From Chryseobacterium gallinarum (GTDB taxonomy: Bacteria > Bacteroidota > Bacteroidia > Flavobacteriales > Weeksellaceae), in NCBI RefSeq assembly GCF_001021975.1, contig NZ_CP009928.1, positions 930,001 through 994,000 on the forward strand: a DNA stretch of 64,000 bases, in the 5' to 3' direction. Of the stretch, positions 1-8,047 are shown piece after piece. The stretch's first letter is position 1, and every line of letters begins with the position of its first letter. The notes under the pieces are model-generated. The model saw only the letters and a program-made list of their open reading frames with translations, was not told the DNA's origin and ran no database searches. A program made the translations under genes and the position numbers.

Positions 1-2182
1 TGGGAGCCGGTGCTACATAGCGGTTCAGATTATCTGAAAGCTTTTCATAGAAATAGACAATCATAGGATATTTCTTATTGGGGTTGAAATCTTCCGGCTT
101 ATATAAAACTCCTGTAGAAGTATTCCCTTTTGGCGTAGTCCAATGCACCAATTCGTTCGTTCCCCAATTGTAAAGCTTTTGTTGTGGATTAGTATCACTC
201 AGCTTTTGTTGTTTTGAAAAATCTGATGTCGAAAAAATATTGGGAGAATCTGTATAGGATTCTTTTATTACCATATATTCTTCTGCATTTTTTGCTTTTT
301 GAATACTGCGGTATCCCCAGACATTTTCCATTTGAATTTTTACAGGATCAGCATTTGAATGAACAGATGTTTTAAAAATCCCGTTCGCCTTGGTTGTATT
401 ATCAAACGCTGATAAATAAATAGGAGATTTTCGGTTTAAACTTTTAATATCTTTATCCAGGTCGTAAGTATCGAATGTTATTTTATGTTTACGTCCATAG
501 CCATTCGTGATATTTCTTGTTTTTTTTGAACTGTTCAGGAAAAACTCCCAGAGATCGAAACGGTCTTTAATAATTACTGATTCATCATTATCCGTCCAGG
601 ATGCTATACCGTAAGAATTTGGGAAATCCGGCATATCAAACTCTTCGTCCACGAAAGAAACAGGCAGTCCTGTGCTGAGTGGAAATGTTTGCTTCGTTTT
701 AACATTATAACTTAGCCATACTCCTTTTTCCCTGTCGAAAATCACGACAAATTTCCCAAGCGGGGATACAGCAACCGAGCCGTTCAGATTTTTAACGATT
801 TCCGTTCTTTCTCCTGTTTTATTATCGATAAGAAAATAGGTTTTCTTTGTTGAACCTTCCCACTGCGAGGAAATACGGTTGTTCAAACTGGTAATGCCTA
901 ATGCAAATCCGGCATTTCCTTCATTCACCAATCGTAAAGTATCCAGGTCTTCCCCATCAATATTTCTAAAGAAATCGGGTTTTTCCGTTTGCATTACTGC
1001 CGCATATGATTTTTTCAGATCATTTTTCAATTCCTTTAGTTGTACTGTTTGCAGATAATCATCTTTGTAATTCCAGATATCTAAAACAGCATGATCATTG
1101 GCAATCATGGTAGTATCTTTGGCAATCGGTTTGGGAGCAACCCCAAAATACAACTGCTTCCCGTTTTTACTGAACAGAGGTAAACGGTTTTCGGAGATTA
1201 CCCAATCTTTCTTCATTTGGGCATTTTCATTGGTTATGATTTCCTTTTTGTTCGTTTTACAATTAAAGTAATACAGCTGATATAGCTTTACCAGATCATT
1301 CTGTGCAGAAGAAGTTCCCACAAATGCCAACTGATTTCCTTCTTCATCAAAAGACAGCTGTGAAAAATCTCCTTCCATTTCCGAGATTTTAGTTACAGTT
1401 CCTTTTTGCAGATCAACCAATTGTACGGTTTGAAGGCTATATTTCTTTGGTTTTGATTTGTCGTTATCTTTTTTATCCGCTGATTTTTCATCGTCAGCAT
1501 CTTTTTCCGTTTTTTTATCCTTGGCTTTCTCTTCAGGTTTTTTAGTAATAAAAGCAAGCTGCTTTCCATTTTTACTGAATTCATAGCGGATTACATTATC
1601 ATAGGTTGTACTTTTCCCGTCCAAAAGATTCCGCACAACCAACTGCAATGGCCTTGCATTTTTGTCTTCATCTTTATTTTCTTCTCCATCTTCTTTATCA
1701 GAATCGTCTGAAGATTTATCTTTTAGATTTTCCAGAAGATAAGCAACGTAAGATCCTGCTTTTTCAGGAATTTTAAATGTTTTTACATTGGGAATTTTCT
1801 CTGTTTGACCATTCAAAAAATCAACGATTGCAAGGCTGTCTTTTGTTAGTTTACTTTTTTTGAGCTTTTTGTCTTTTACTGCTTTTAAATCTTTATACAA
1901 AGGACGGATTTGAAAAACAGCAAACCTGGAATCATTCGTAAAATCTACTTTTGTTCCTCTTGCAAATTTCTTTGAAGTTTTATTCTTAACGGAATATAAA
2001 AAAAGATTAGAATTTCCTTCCTGAACATCTACAGAATAGGCAATCCATTTCCCATCATTTGAGATTTTTCTTGTGCCTATATTTTGCCAACTGTCATAGA
2101 CAGAATGGTCTAAAGGCTTTTTCTGCCCATACATCCAGCAGGTTATGATGAGCAGAATAAAAATTGTACATTTCAACTTCAT
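1..2182 (-). CDS. S9 family peptidase (prolyl oligopeptidase type), N-terminal part, cut by window edge
   Basis: The minus-strand frame is open from an ATG at 2182 to the window edge, so about 727 residues are visible and the stop lies outside. It begins with a signal peptide (MKLKCTIFILLIITCWMYGQ), which suggests a periplasmic or exported enzyme. Most of the visible part reads as a WD40/TolB-like beta-propeller typical of S9 peptidases. The last visible residues (PMIVYFYEKLSDNLNRYVAP) match the opening of the alpha/beta-hydrolase domain. The catalytic Ser-Asp-His triad would lie beyond the window and cannot be checked. Two stretches (about 1440-1545 and 1650-1720) encode very Lys/Asp/Glu-rich linkers within the propeller. 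No perfect TAnnTTTG box was found upstream. It is divergent from htpG. The family assignment is firm, but the substrate (probably peptides) is inferred. Confidence 0.85.
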   Translation of the reverse strand, partial: MKLKCTIFILLIITCWMYGQKKPLDHSVYDSWQNIGTRKISNDGKWIAYSVDVQEGNSNLFLYSVKNKTSKKFARGTKVDFTNDSRFAVFQIRPLYKDLKAVKDKKLKKSKLTKDSLAIVDFLNGQTEKIPNVKTFKIPEKAGSYVAYLLENLKDKSSDDSDKEDGEENKDEDKNARPLQLVVRNLLDGKSTTYDNVIRYEFSKNGKQLAFITKKPEEKAKDKKTEKDADDEKSADKKDNDKSKPKKYSLQTVQLVDLQKGTVTKISEMEGDFSQLSFDEEGNQLAFVGTSSAQNDLVKLYQLYYFNCKTNKKEIITNENAQMKKDWVISENRLPLFSKNGKQLYFGVAPKPIAKDTTMIANDHAVLDIWNYKDDYLQTVQLKELKNDLKKSYAAVMQTEKPDFFRNIDGEDLDTLRLVNEGNAGFALGITSLNNRISSQWEGSTKKTYFLIDNKTGERTEIVKNLNGSVAVSPLGKFVVIFDREKGVWLSYNVKTKQTFPLSTGLPVSFVDEEFDMPDFPNSYGIASWTDNDESVIIKDRFDLWEFFLNSSKKTRNITNGYGRKHKITFDTYDLDKDIKSLNRKSPIYLSAFDNTTKANGIFKTSVHSNADPVKIQMENVWGYRSIQKAKNAEEYMVIKESYTDSPNIFSTSDFSKQQKLSDTNPQQKLYNWGTNELVHWTTPKGNTSTGVLYKPEDFNPNKKYPMIVYFYEKLSDNLNRYVAPAP

Positions 2183-2338
2183 TTCTAAAAAATTTTAAGA
2201 ATTAAAAGTAAGATATTTCTTTGACAATTTTCATATGATATCCCTGTTTCTCTATACACAAAAAAATGCCATTCTGTCACTTTATTTTCCATGGTATTTT
2301 TTTTGAGAAAGATTTGAAAAATAAAAATCTAAAATATT

Positions 2339-4231
2339 ATGACTAAAGGAAATATTAATGTATCTGTGGAAAATATTTTCCCGCTTATTAAAAAATTTCT
2401 TTACAGTGACCATGAAATATTCTTAAGAGAATTAATTTCCAATGCTACGGATGCTACTTTAAAATTGAAACATTTAACAAGTATCGGCGAAGCAAAAGTT
2501 GAATACGGAAACCCGAAACTTGAAGTTAAAATTGATAAAGAGCAAAAAACATTACGTATCATCGATCAGGGTATCGGGATGACTGGTGAAGAAGTTGAAA
2601 AATACATCAACCAGGTTGCTTTCTCCGGGGCTGAAGAATTTTTGGAAAAATATAAAGACTCAGCAAAGGATTCCGGGATTATCGGACACTTTGGACTTGG
2701 ATTCTACTCTGCATTTATGGTAGCGGAAAAAGTGGAAATCCTGACAAAATCTTATAAAGATGAGCCGGCAGTAAGATGGATCTGCGACGGAAGTCCTGAA
2801 TTTACTCTTGAAGAAACAACCGACAAAACTGACAGAGGTACGGAAATCATCCTTCACATCGCAGAAGATTCTGTAGAATTCTTAGAAGAAGGAAGAATCC
2901 GTGAGTTGCTTTTAAAATATAACAAATTCATGCCTGTTCCAATCAAATTCGGAACAAGAACACATACGTTACCATTACCGGAAGATGCTCCGGAAGGTGC
3001 CGTTGCTGAAACTGAGGAAGTAGATAATATTATCAACAATCCGACTCCGGCATGGACTATCGCACCAAGTGAGCTTACGAATGAAGATTATATGAAGTTC
3101 TATCACGAACTGTATCCGATGCAGTTTGAAGAGCCTCTATTCCATATTCACCTGAATGTTGATTATCCGTTCAATCTTACCGGAGTTTTATTCTTCCCGA
3201 AATTAAGTAACAACTTAAATATTGATAAGGATAAAATCCAGCTTTACCAAAACCAGGTATTTGTAACGGATGAAGTAAAAGGTATCGTTCCTGACTTCTT
3301 AATGCTTCTGCGAGGAGTAATTGATTCTCCGGATATCCCGTTGAATGTGTCCCGTTCTTATCTTCAGGCAGATGGTGCTGTAAAAAAGATTTCTTCCTAT
3401 ATCACTAAAAAAGTAGCCGACAAAATGTCTTCTCTGATCAATGAAAACCGTGAAGATTATGAGAAGAAATGGAACGACATCAAAGTAGTTATCGAGTACG
3501 GTATTGTAACGGAAGAGAAATTTGCGGAAAAAGCGGATAAGTTCACATTATACCCTACGACAGACGGAAAATATTTCCTTTGGGATGAATTGGTTGAAAA
3601 AATCAAGCCTGTACAAACGGATAAAGATAATAAACTGGTTATCCTGTACGCTACGAATGCGGATGAACAACACAGCTACATTCAGTCTGCCAAGGATAAA
3701 GGATATGAAGTTTTGTTGTTAGATTCTCCGATTATTTCACACGTTATCCAGAAACTGGAAACTTCAAAGGAAAATATTTCATTTGCAAGAGTAGATGCAG
3801 ATCATATCAATAACCTGATCAAAAAAGATGAACCGGTTATTTCAAAATTGACTGAAACTGAAAAAGAATCTTTGAAAAAGAATGTGGAAGAAGCCATTAA
3901 GGATACTAAATTCACTGTACAACTTGAAGATTTAGACAGTAATGATGCGCCGTTTACCATTACCCAGCCTGAATTTATGAGAAGGATGAAAGAAATGCAG
4001 GCAACAGGCGGAGGTGGCATGTTTGGAATGGGAGGTTTCCCGGAGATGTACAATCTTGTGGTGAACTCCAACAGTGAACTTTCCAATCAGATTTTAAAAA
4101 CTGAAAATGCCGAAGAGAAAGAAAGCCTGATCAAATATGCGCTGGACCTTGCGAAACTTTCTCAGAATCTGTTGAAAGGAAAAGACCTTACTGATTTTAT
4201 ACAGAGAAGTTACAAGCAACTTGAAAAATAA
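2339..4231 (+). CDS. htpG: Molecular chaperone HtpG (bacterial Hsp90)
   Basis: This 630-residue protein has the full Hsp90 layout. The N-terminal GHKL ATPase domain shows the N-box ELISNATDA (residues 31-39), DQGIGMT (76-82) and the nucleotide lid GHFGLGFYSAF (116-126). A middle client-binding domain and a C-terminal dimerisation domain follow. It is a cytosolic ATP-dependent foldase working with DnaK on stress-damaged or late-folding proteins. A short Gly/Met-rich loop (GGGGMFGMGGF) near residue 560 falls in the flexible C-terminal domain. It is monocistronic, with a rho-independent terminator 6 bases after the stop. The start ATG at 2339 is the first in frame, and the length matches the family. 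No heat-shock promoter or operator was recognised upstream. Confidence 0.97.
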   Translation: MTKGNINVSVENIFPLIKKFLYSDHEIFLRELISNATDATLKLKHLTSIGEAKVEYGNPKLEVKIDKEQKTLRIIDQGIGMTGEEVEKYINQVAFSGAEEFLEKYKDSAKDSGIIGHFGLGFYSAFMVAEKVEILTKSYKDEPAVRWICDGSPEFTLEETTDKTDRGTEIILHIAEDSVEFLEEGRIRELLLKYNKFMPVPIKFGTRTHTLPLPEDAPEGAVAETEEVDNIINNPTPAWTIAPSELTNEDYMKFYHELYPMQFEEPLFHIHLNVDYPFNLTGVLFFPKLSNNLNIDKDKIQLYQNQVFVTDEVKGIVPDFLMLLRGVIDSPDIPLNVSRSYLQADGAVKKISSYITKKVADKMSSLINENREDYEKKWNDIKVVIEYGIVTEEKFAEKADKFTLYPTTDGKYFLWDELVEKIKPVQTDKDNKLVILYATNADEQHSYIQSAKDKGYEVLLLDSPIISHVIQKLETSKENISFARVDADHINNLIKKDEPVISKLTETEKESLKKNVEEAIKDTKFTVQLEDLDSNDAPFTITQPEFMRRMKEMQATGGGGMFGMGGFPEMYNLVVNSNSELSNQILKTENAEEKESLIKYALDLAKLSQNLLKGKDLTDFIQRSYKQLEK

Positions 4232-4237
4232 TTATTA

Positions 4238-4268
4238 AAGACTGCCTCATTCGAAGCAGTCTTTTTTT
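4238..4268 (+). terminator. Rho-independent terminator of htpG
   Basis: An 8-bp perfect stem, AAGACTGC (4238-4245) with GCAGTCTT (4256-4263), encloses a 10-base loop and is followed by a run of T. Confidence 0.9.
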
Positions 4269-4500
4269 ATGGTGAGAAAATTGGAAAACAAATCACATTG
4301 TTTATCTGGACTGGGTTATTTATAACTTTGTATGATGCGCTTTTTGGACTGGTGTAAAACGTGGAAAATATTCAATAATATTACATGAAGCATTAATATT
4401 ATGAATTTTTCCCGTGCATCTATTTAACAGTTAGCCCTATAAAGATATTTTTTCTATTTTTTATTGTATAGATTATGCTTTTTTGCCATTTTTGTATAAA

Positions 4501-4905
4501 ATGTCGGTCATGCAAAAAGAAAAATTACGTTTCATCAGAAAGCAAAAAGGATATACGCAACAGCAGGTTGCTGATTTTATTGCGACAGATGTGTCAAACT
4601 ACAGCAGAAAAGAAAGTGGTGATGTAAGGATCATCCCTGATGAATGGGAGAAAATTGCCCGTTTTTTGGATGTGCCTCTAGAGGAAATTTATGAAGAAGA
4701 GGAACCTAAGGTTGTTGTTAATAATGATCATCCAGTATTTAATGACAGTTCTTCAGGAGGAAATGGAAACTTTAATCAGTTTAATAATATTCCCGGATCA
4801 ATTATTGAGAACCTTCAGGGCTATATCGCTTTATTAAAAGAAGAAAATGAAAAACTGAAAGAGGAATTGAAAGGTTCTCAAATCCCTTCAAGAACTAAGA
4901 AATAA
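4501..4905 (+). CDS. XRE/Cro-type helix-turn-helix regulator with C-terminal coiled coil
   Basis: This is a small DNA-binding protein of about 134 residues. The N-terminal HTH_3 domain (KLRFIRKQKGYTQQQVADF... to PLEEIYEE) is a standard five-helix XRE fold. An Asn/Gly/Ser-rich linker and a short Glu/Lys-rich coiled coil (LLKEENEKLKEELKG) follow, probably for dimerisation. The frame opens at a TTG at 4483, but a -7-like CATTTTTG at 4487-4494 would put the transcript start near 4501. The true start is therefore ATG 4501 or ATG 4510. It stands alone between two terminators. The target genes are unknown. Similar XRE plus coiled-coil proteins are frequent in flavobacteria, so this is probably a chromosomal regulator and not a phage repressor. 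Confidence 0.85.
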   Translation: MSVMQKEKLRFIRKQKGYTQQQVADFIATDVSNYSRKESGDVRIIPDEWEKIARFLDVPLEEIYEEEEPKVVVNNDHPVFNDSSSGGNGNFNQFNNIPGSIIENLQGYIALLKEENEKLKEELKGSQIPSRTKK

Positions 4906-4929
4906 TATATTTTCAGACTCTGAAATATT

Positions 4930-4962
4930 ATCACTTATATCAATGGTATGAGTGATTTTTTT
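4930..4962 (+). terminator. Terminator after the XRE regulator
   Basis: ATCACTTAT (4930-4938) pairs with ATGAGTGAT (4948-4956), with one G-T wobble, and is followed by T6. It lies 24 bases after the stop. Confidence 0.8.
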
Positions 4963-5074
4963 ATATATTCTTATTGATAATACTAAAGAACTTTGTGTTT
5001 ACAAAAACACTCCATTTTTGCTACTAGTATACAAATTTATGCCGATATGCTGGCTAATGGTTAATGAAAAAATT

Positions 5075-5371
5075 TTATAGTTCATTCATCGGATCCCAGA
5101 ACAGCTTTTTAAAATTCTTAATCCTTAGATTTTCCACAGTGATTCCTTCAGTTTCCAGTCTCTTCTGGAATTCCGGAACAGACAATGTCCCTGAGCTGGA
5201 AATGACACGGTGGGCAGGTACATCTTCAGGACAACCGCCCATTGCTTTCCCTACATGCCGTGAATGATTAGGATAACCTACCGCTTTGGCTATAGCGCCA
5301 TACGTAGAAACCCTGCCCTTGGGAATAAGCCTTGTTACCTCATAAACCTGTTGTTTGAAAATTTCATCCAT
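5075..5371 (-). CDS. Alkyltransferase-like protein (ATL, MGMT-family DNA base-flipping protein)
   Basis: This 98-residue protein matches the C-terminal DNA-binding domain of O6-alkylguanine-DNA alkyltransferases. VSTYGAIAKAVG (21-32) and SRHVGKAMGG (37-46) form the HTH and arginine-finger region. The active-site motif, PCHRV in true MGMT, reads PAHRV (52-56). The methyl-accepting Cys is therefore replaced by Ala, which defines the ATL class. Characterised ATLs (S. pombe Atl1, E. coli YbaZ) bind O6-alkylguanine without repairing it and hand the lesion to nucleotide excision repair. The length fits ATLs, which lack the MGMT N-terminal domain. It is a single gene; its left end abuts a non-coding stretch after the XRE terminator. 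Family assignment is strong, and the pathway role is inferred from the family. Confidence 0.9.
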   Translation of the reverse strand: MDEIFKQQVYEVTRLIPKGRVSTYGAIAKAVGYPNHSRHVGKAMGGCPEDVPAHRVISSSGTLSVPEFQKRLETEGITVENLRIKNFKKLFWDPMNEL

Positions 5372-5465
5372 GCTTTTAGGAATTATATCAAGTTATTGTT
5401 AATAAATGTTGCATCATTTTTGGACTCTCATCTATTCAATGATGTTTCATTAAAAGAATAAAGAT

Positions 5466-5612
5466 ATGAAAAAATCATTTTTCCGATTGCTTAATGCTGT
5501 GAATAAAAAGGTTCTTCCGAAGCTGAGTAAGAAAGATCCCAATAAGCTGACAAAGATAGAAAAAGGAATTCTGGCCTACCGTTATTTTGTACTGGTTAAT
5601 TCATTGGATTGA
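5466..5612 (+). CDS. Small basic conserved-looking protein (48 aa)
   Basis: ATG 5466 to TGA 5612 encodes 48 residues, MKKSFFRLLNAVNKKVLPKL... ending YRYFVLVNSLD. It is rich in Lys and aromatic residues, with an amphipathic start and no signal peptide or membrane helix. No known domain is recognised. Codon choice looks coding-like and the start is a clean ATG. A -7-like CATTTTTG at 5415-5422 lies about 44 bases upstream, with a TTG 16 bases before it, slightly short of the usual 19-base spacing. I recall short proteins of this type in related flavobacteria, but this cannot be verified here. It is divergent from the ATL gene. Function unknown. Confidence 0.6.
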   Translation: MKKSFFRLLNAVNKKVLPKLSKKDPNKLTKIEKGILAYRYFVLVNSLD

Positions 5613-6046
5613 TTTTATTTTTCCGCCGATGACATAGGTTTTTACAGATCCGAATGACGCTTAAATATTTGCTCGCAGATCTTGCTGATTACACAGATTT
5701 GCTGGAAATCATAAAAGCGCAAAGAGCTTCGACCAATATCATGCATATTGACACTAATGCACGAATAACATTTTTTACACACAAATAAACATCTATAATG
5801 TATTTGTGTATGCATGGCAATATTATTCAGCGGTATGCAATTTTATCGAAGATAAAATCCTTGCGCCTTAAAACATTATGCATGTAAAAGAATTGGCGCC
5901 TTTGCGATTTCCAACCCTCTATACCTTATCACAGAATCTGCCTAATCTGTAAAATTTGCGAGAGATAAAAAACTGAAAGTCTGGAAATAAAAAAGCGCTC
6001 CCAGAAATGGAAACGCTATTATTATAGTCTCGCAAAGAGTCTCTTC
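5613..6046. repeat. Gene-free stretch with a decayed inverted-repeat element (about 5668-5966)
   Basis: No coding frame is seen. The left arm (about 5668-5730: GCTCGCAGAT..., ACACAGATTTGCTGG, GCGCAAAG) and the right arm (about 5891-5966) are imperfect reverse complements. The right arm read backwards gives TCTCGCAAATTTTACAGATT, then GGTTGGAAATCGCAAAGGCG. Between the arms sits a perfect 8-bp hairpin, ATTTTATC (5840-5847) with GATAAAAT (5851-5858). Related fragments occur near 7217 and possibly near 10470. This looks like a degenerate non-coding interspersed repeat, not a gene. Confidence 0.5.
5986..6017 (-). terminator. Terminator of the deoxyhypusine-synthase-like gene
   Basis: On the minus strand AGCGTTTCC (6017-6009) pairs with GGGAGCGCT (6002-5994), including two G-T wobbles, followed by T-rich sequence. 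It lies about 30 bases past the stop. Confidence 0.8.
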
Positions 6047-7021
6047 TTAAGAATTCTCCAGGATGTAAGAGAACATCAATGGAGCACAGATGGTTGCATC
6101 ACTTTCAACGATAAATTTCGGTGTAGTGATATCCAGTTTACCCCAAGTAATTTTCTCGTTTGGAACCGCCCCTGAGTATGAACCGTAAGATGTTGTAGAA
6201 TCAGAAATCTGGCAGAAATAAGACCAGAAAGGAATATCATGCATTTCCATATCCTGATATAGCATTGGCACTACACAGATAGGGAAATCTCCTGCGATAC
6301 CTCCTCCGATTTGGAAGAATCCAACACCTTTACCTCCTGAGTTTTTAGTATACCAATCTGCAAGGTAAGTCATGTACTCAATACCTGATTTCATGGTAGA
6401 AGGCTTAAGCTCTCCTTTGATACAGTAAGAAGCGAAAATATTACCCATGGTAGAATCTTCCCATCCCGGAACTACGATTGGTAAATTAGCCTCGGCAGCA
6501 GCAATCATCCAGGAGTTTTCTCTCGGAATTTCATAATACTGCTCTAAAACTCCGGAAAGGATCATTTTGTACATATATTCGTGTGGAAAATATCTTTCTC
6601 CTTTTGCTTCGGCATCCTTCCAGATTTCAACGATATGTTTTTGTAATCTTCTGAATGCTTCTTCTTCAGGGATACAGGTATCTGTAACTCTGTTTAGTCC
6701 TCTTTCCAACAGATCCCATTCTTCTTGCGGAGTAAGGTCTCTGTAATGAGGAACTCTTTCATAATGTGAATGAGCCACAAGGTTCATCAGGTCTTCTTCA
6801 AGGTTAGCTCCTGTACAAGAGATAAAGTCTACTTTACCCTGACGGATCATTTCTGCAAGAATTTTACCTAACTCAGCAGTAGACATTGCCCCTGCCAGAG
6901 TGATCATCATTTTTCCACCATCTTTAAGGTGTGCTACATATCCTTTTGAAGCATCTACCAACGCTGCTGCATTGAAATGCAGGTAATATTTCTCTATAAA
7001 TTCAGAAATTGGTTTGTTCAT
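6047..7021 (-). CDS. Deoxyhypusine synthase family protein
   Basis: This 324-residue protein has the deoxyhypusine synthase (DHS) Rossmann-type layout: MMITLAGAMSTAELGKIL near the start, VVPGWEDSTMGNIFASY in the middle, FFQIGGGIAGDFPICV, the substrate loop SDSTTSYGSYSGAVPNE, and WGK with Lys295. In eukaryotic and archaeal DHS the matching lysine forms the enzyme-butylamine intermediate from spermidine. Bacteria lack the eIF5A substrate, so the physiological reaction here is probably different, for instance polyamine aminobutyl transfer in the manner of homospermidine synthase. The gene is monocistronic, with a -7 box 15 bases upstream and a terminator downstream. No polyamine gene is adjacent. 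The family call is strong, but the reaction is uncertain. Confidence 0.85.
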   Translation of the reverse strand: MNKPISEFIEKYYLHFNAAALVDASKGYVAHLKDGGKMMITLAGAMSTAELGKILAEMIRQGKVDFISCTGANLEEDLMNLVAHSHYERVPHYRDLTPQEEWDLLERGLNRVTDTCIPEEEAFRRLQKHIVEIWKDAEAKGERYFPHEYMYKMILSGVLEQYYEIPRENSWMIAAAEANLPIVVPGWEDSTMGNIFASYCIKGELKPSTMKSGIEYMTYLADWYTKNSGGKGVGFFQIGGGIAGDFPICVVPMLYQDMEMHDIPFWSYFCQISDSTTSYGSYSGAVPNEKITWGKLDITTPKFIVESDATICAPLMFSYILENS

Positions 7022-7035
7022 TTTTTTAATTTTTG

Positions 7036-7043
7036 CAAAGATA
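7036..7043 (-). promoter_or_regulatory. -7 promoter element of the deoxyhypusine-synthase-like gene
   Basis: The minus-strand sequence TATCTTTG matches the Bacteroidota TAnnTTTG consensus, 15 bases upstream of the ATG. No TTG is found at the expected -33 distance. Confidence 0.5.
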
Positions 7044-7310
7044 AAACTTAAAAATGGATTGCGGCTTATGCACTTGCAGAAAGTCTCACAGAGGAGTTAT
7101 TTTTTATCATTTGTTAAATGAGACGAGGCTAAGACCAATAAAATGGAACATAACGATATTAATTTATTTTTCCCAGATACAGATTAAACAGATATGATAA
7201 AATATATTATGCGCTCAATTTTATCAAGGAGAAAATATTGTGTTCTTAAATGATCTTCATATCTGAAATCTTTACTCATTTTTCAATATTTATACGTATC
7301 CCGGAAACAG
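7044..7310. repeat. Gene-free stretch with a second decayed copy of the intergenic repeat
   Basis: No coding frame is seen. The stretch CAATTTTATC followed by AAGGAGAAAAT and CTTAAATGATCTTCAT (about 7217-7262) parallels 5838-5882, and an ACAGATTAAACAGATATG segment (about 7181-7197) recalls the arms of the 5.7-kb element. Similarity is by eye only. Confidence 0.35.
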
Positions 7311-7338
7311 AAAACGCAGTCCAAATGGACTACGTTTT
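7311..7338 (-). terminator. Terminator hairpin after the GreA-like gene
   Basis: AAAACGCAGTCC (7311-7322) pairs with GGACTACGTTTT (7327-7338) around a 4-base loop. The stem is 12 bp with one mismatch or wobble. T4 at each side lets it work in either direction. It sits 38 bases past the stop of the minus-strand gene. Confidence 0.75.
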
Positions 7339-7376
7339 CTCATAAATTCAACCTATATGTAGCATTCAGGAAAGTT

Positions 7377-7757
7377 TTATCCTTCCCAGGTTTCTACTTT
7401 TACAATTTCAATTTTTCTCTCGCCATCTTTAAAAGGCCAATTGATAATATCCCCTACTTTATATCCCACTACTGCCAGTGCAATATTGGAAAGGATAGAG
7501 TGTTTATTTTTCTTAAGCTTTTCTTTGGTAGACGGTACAAAAATATATTCGTGCTCCTGGCCCAGGGTATGGTCTTTTAAAGTTACTTTTCTGTTAACTG
7601 TAACGATATCTTCAGGCAGTTCCCTTCTCAGTACCTGCCTGGCTTTCCTTAATTCTTCTGTAAGTCTTTTTTCTTCTTCAATGCTAACTTTTTTCCTTCT
7701 TAATGTATCCTTAATAGCATCGTAAATCCCGGTAGTTACAATAATATGATCTGACAT
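7377..7757 (-). CDS. GreA/GreB/Rnk-like C-terminal domain protein
   Basis: This is about 126 residues from ATG 7757 (MSDHIIVTTGIYDAIKD). The frame extends back to a TTG at 7802, but the extra 15 residues look non-coding. After an N-terminal helical segment rich in Lys, Arg and Glu comes the FKBP-like GreA/GreB C-terminal domain (VTLKDHTLGQEHEYIFVPS... SILSNIALAVVGYKVGDIINW... IEIVKVE). The stretch VGYKVGDIINW matches the Gre signature (gkkvGD.v). Gre proteins bind the RNA polymerase secondary channel. The N-terminal arm here is shorter than in GreA, resembling Rnk and nucleoside-diphosphate-kinase-regulator proteins, so transcript-cleavage activity is uncertain. It is monocistronic, with a terminator downstream. 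Confidence 0.75.
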   Translation of the reverse strand: MSDHIIVTTGIYDAIKDTLRRKKVSIEEEKRLTEELRKARQVLRRELPEDIVTVNRKVTLKDHTLGQEHEYIFVPSTKEKLKKNKHSILSNIALAVVGYKVGDIINWPFKDGERKIEIVKVETWEG

Positions 7758-7955
7758 TTGTTCAGTTTTTAAATGAGGATGCGAATATTTCCGATGATCC
7801 AATGTAGAAGCCAGGCATTAATAACCTCCTTCTCTGGAAAACCGCAAAATGATAAATAAAAAATCCGGAATGATTCCCTGCCTTGGATCCTGACAGGGCT
7901 TAATTGATAAAGTCTTTAGAACTTTTCAGGAAAGAATCTGTGTGTAAATAGAGCA

Positions 7956-8013
7956 ATGACAGCAACAACCCCGTTCCTCTGCGTTCTGCCGAAAAAAAGA
8001 TTGTTGCTGTCAT
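7956..8013. repeat. 13-bp perfect inverted repeat with 32-base loop
   Basis: ATGACAGCAACAA (7956-7968) is exactly complementary to TTGTTGCTGTCAT (8001-8013). The A7 run in the loop means neither strand has a good T-tract after the stem. It may be a 3' structure of the barrel gene at 8048, which lies on the minus strand, or a remnant of a small element. Confidence 0.6.
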
Positions 8014-8047
8014 GATATTGTTATTTTAATTCTAACAAATATAGAAC

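Noticed and set aside
4483..4500. TTG start for the XRE regulator
   Set aside because: A promoter-like CATTTTTG overlaps it, and ATG codons at 4501 and 4510 fit the domain start.
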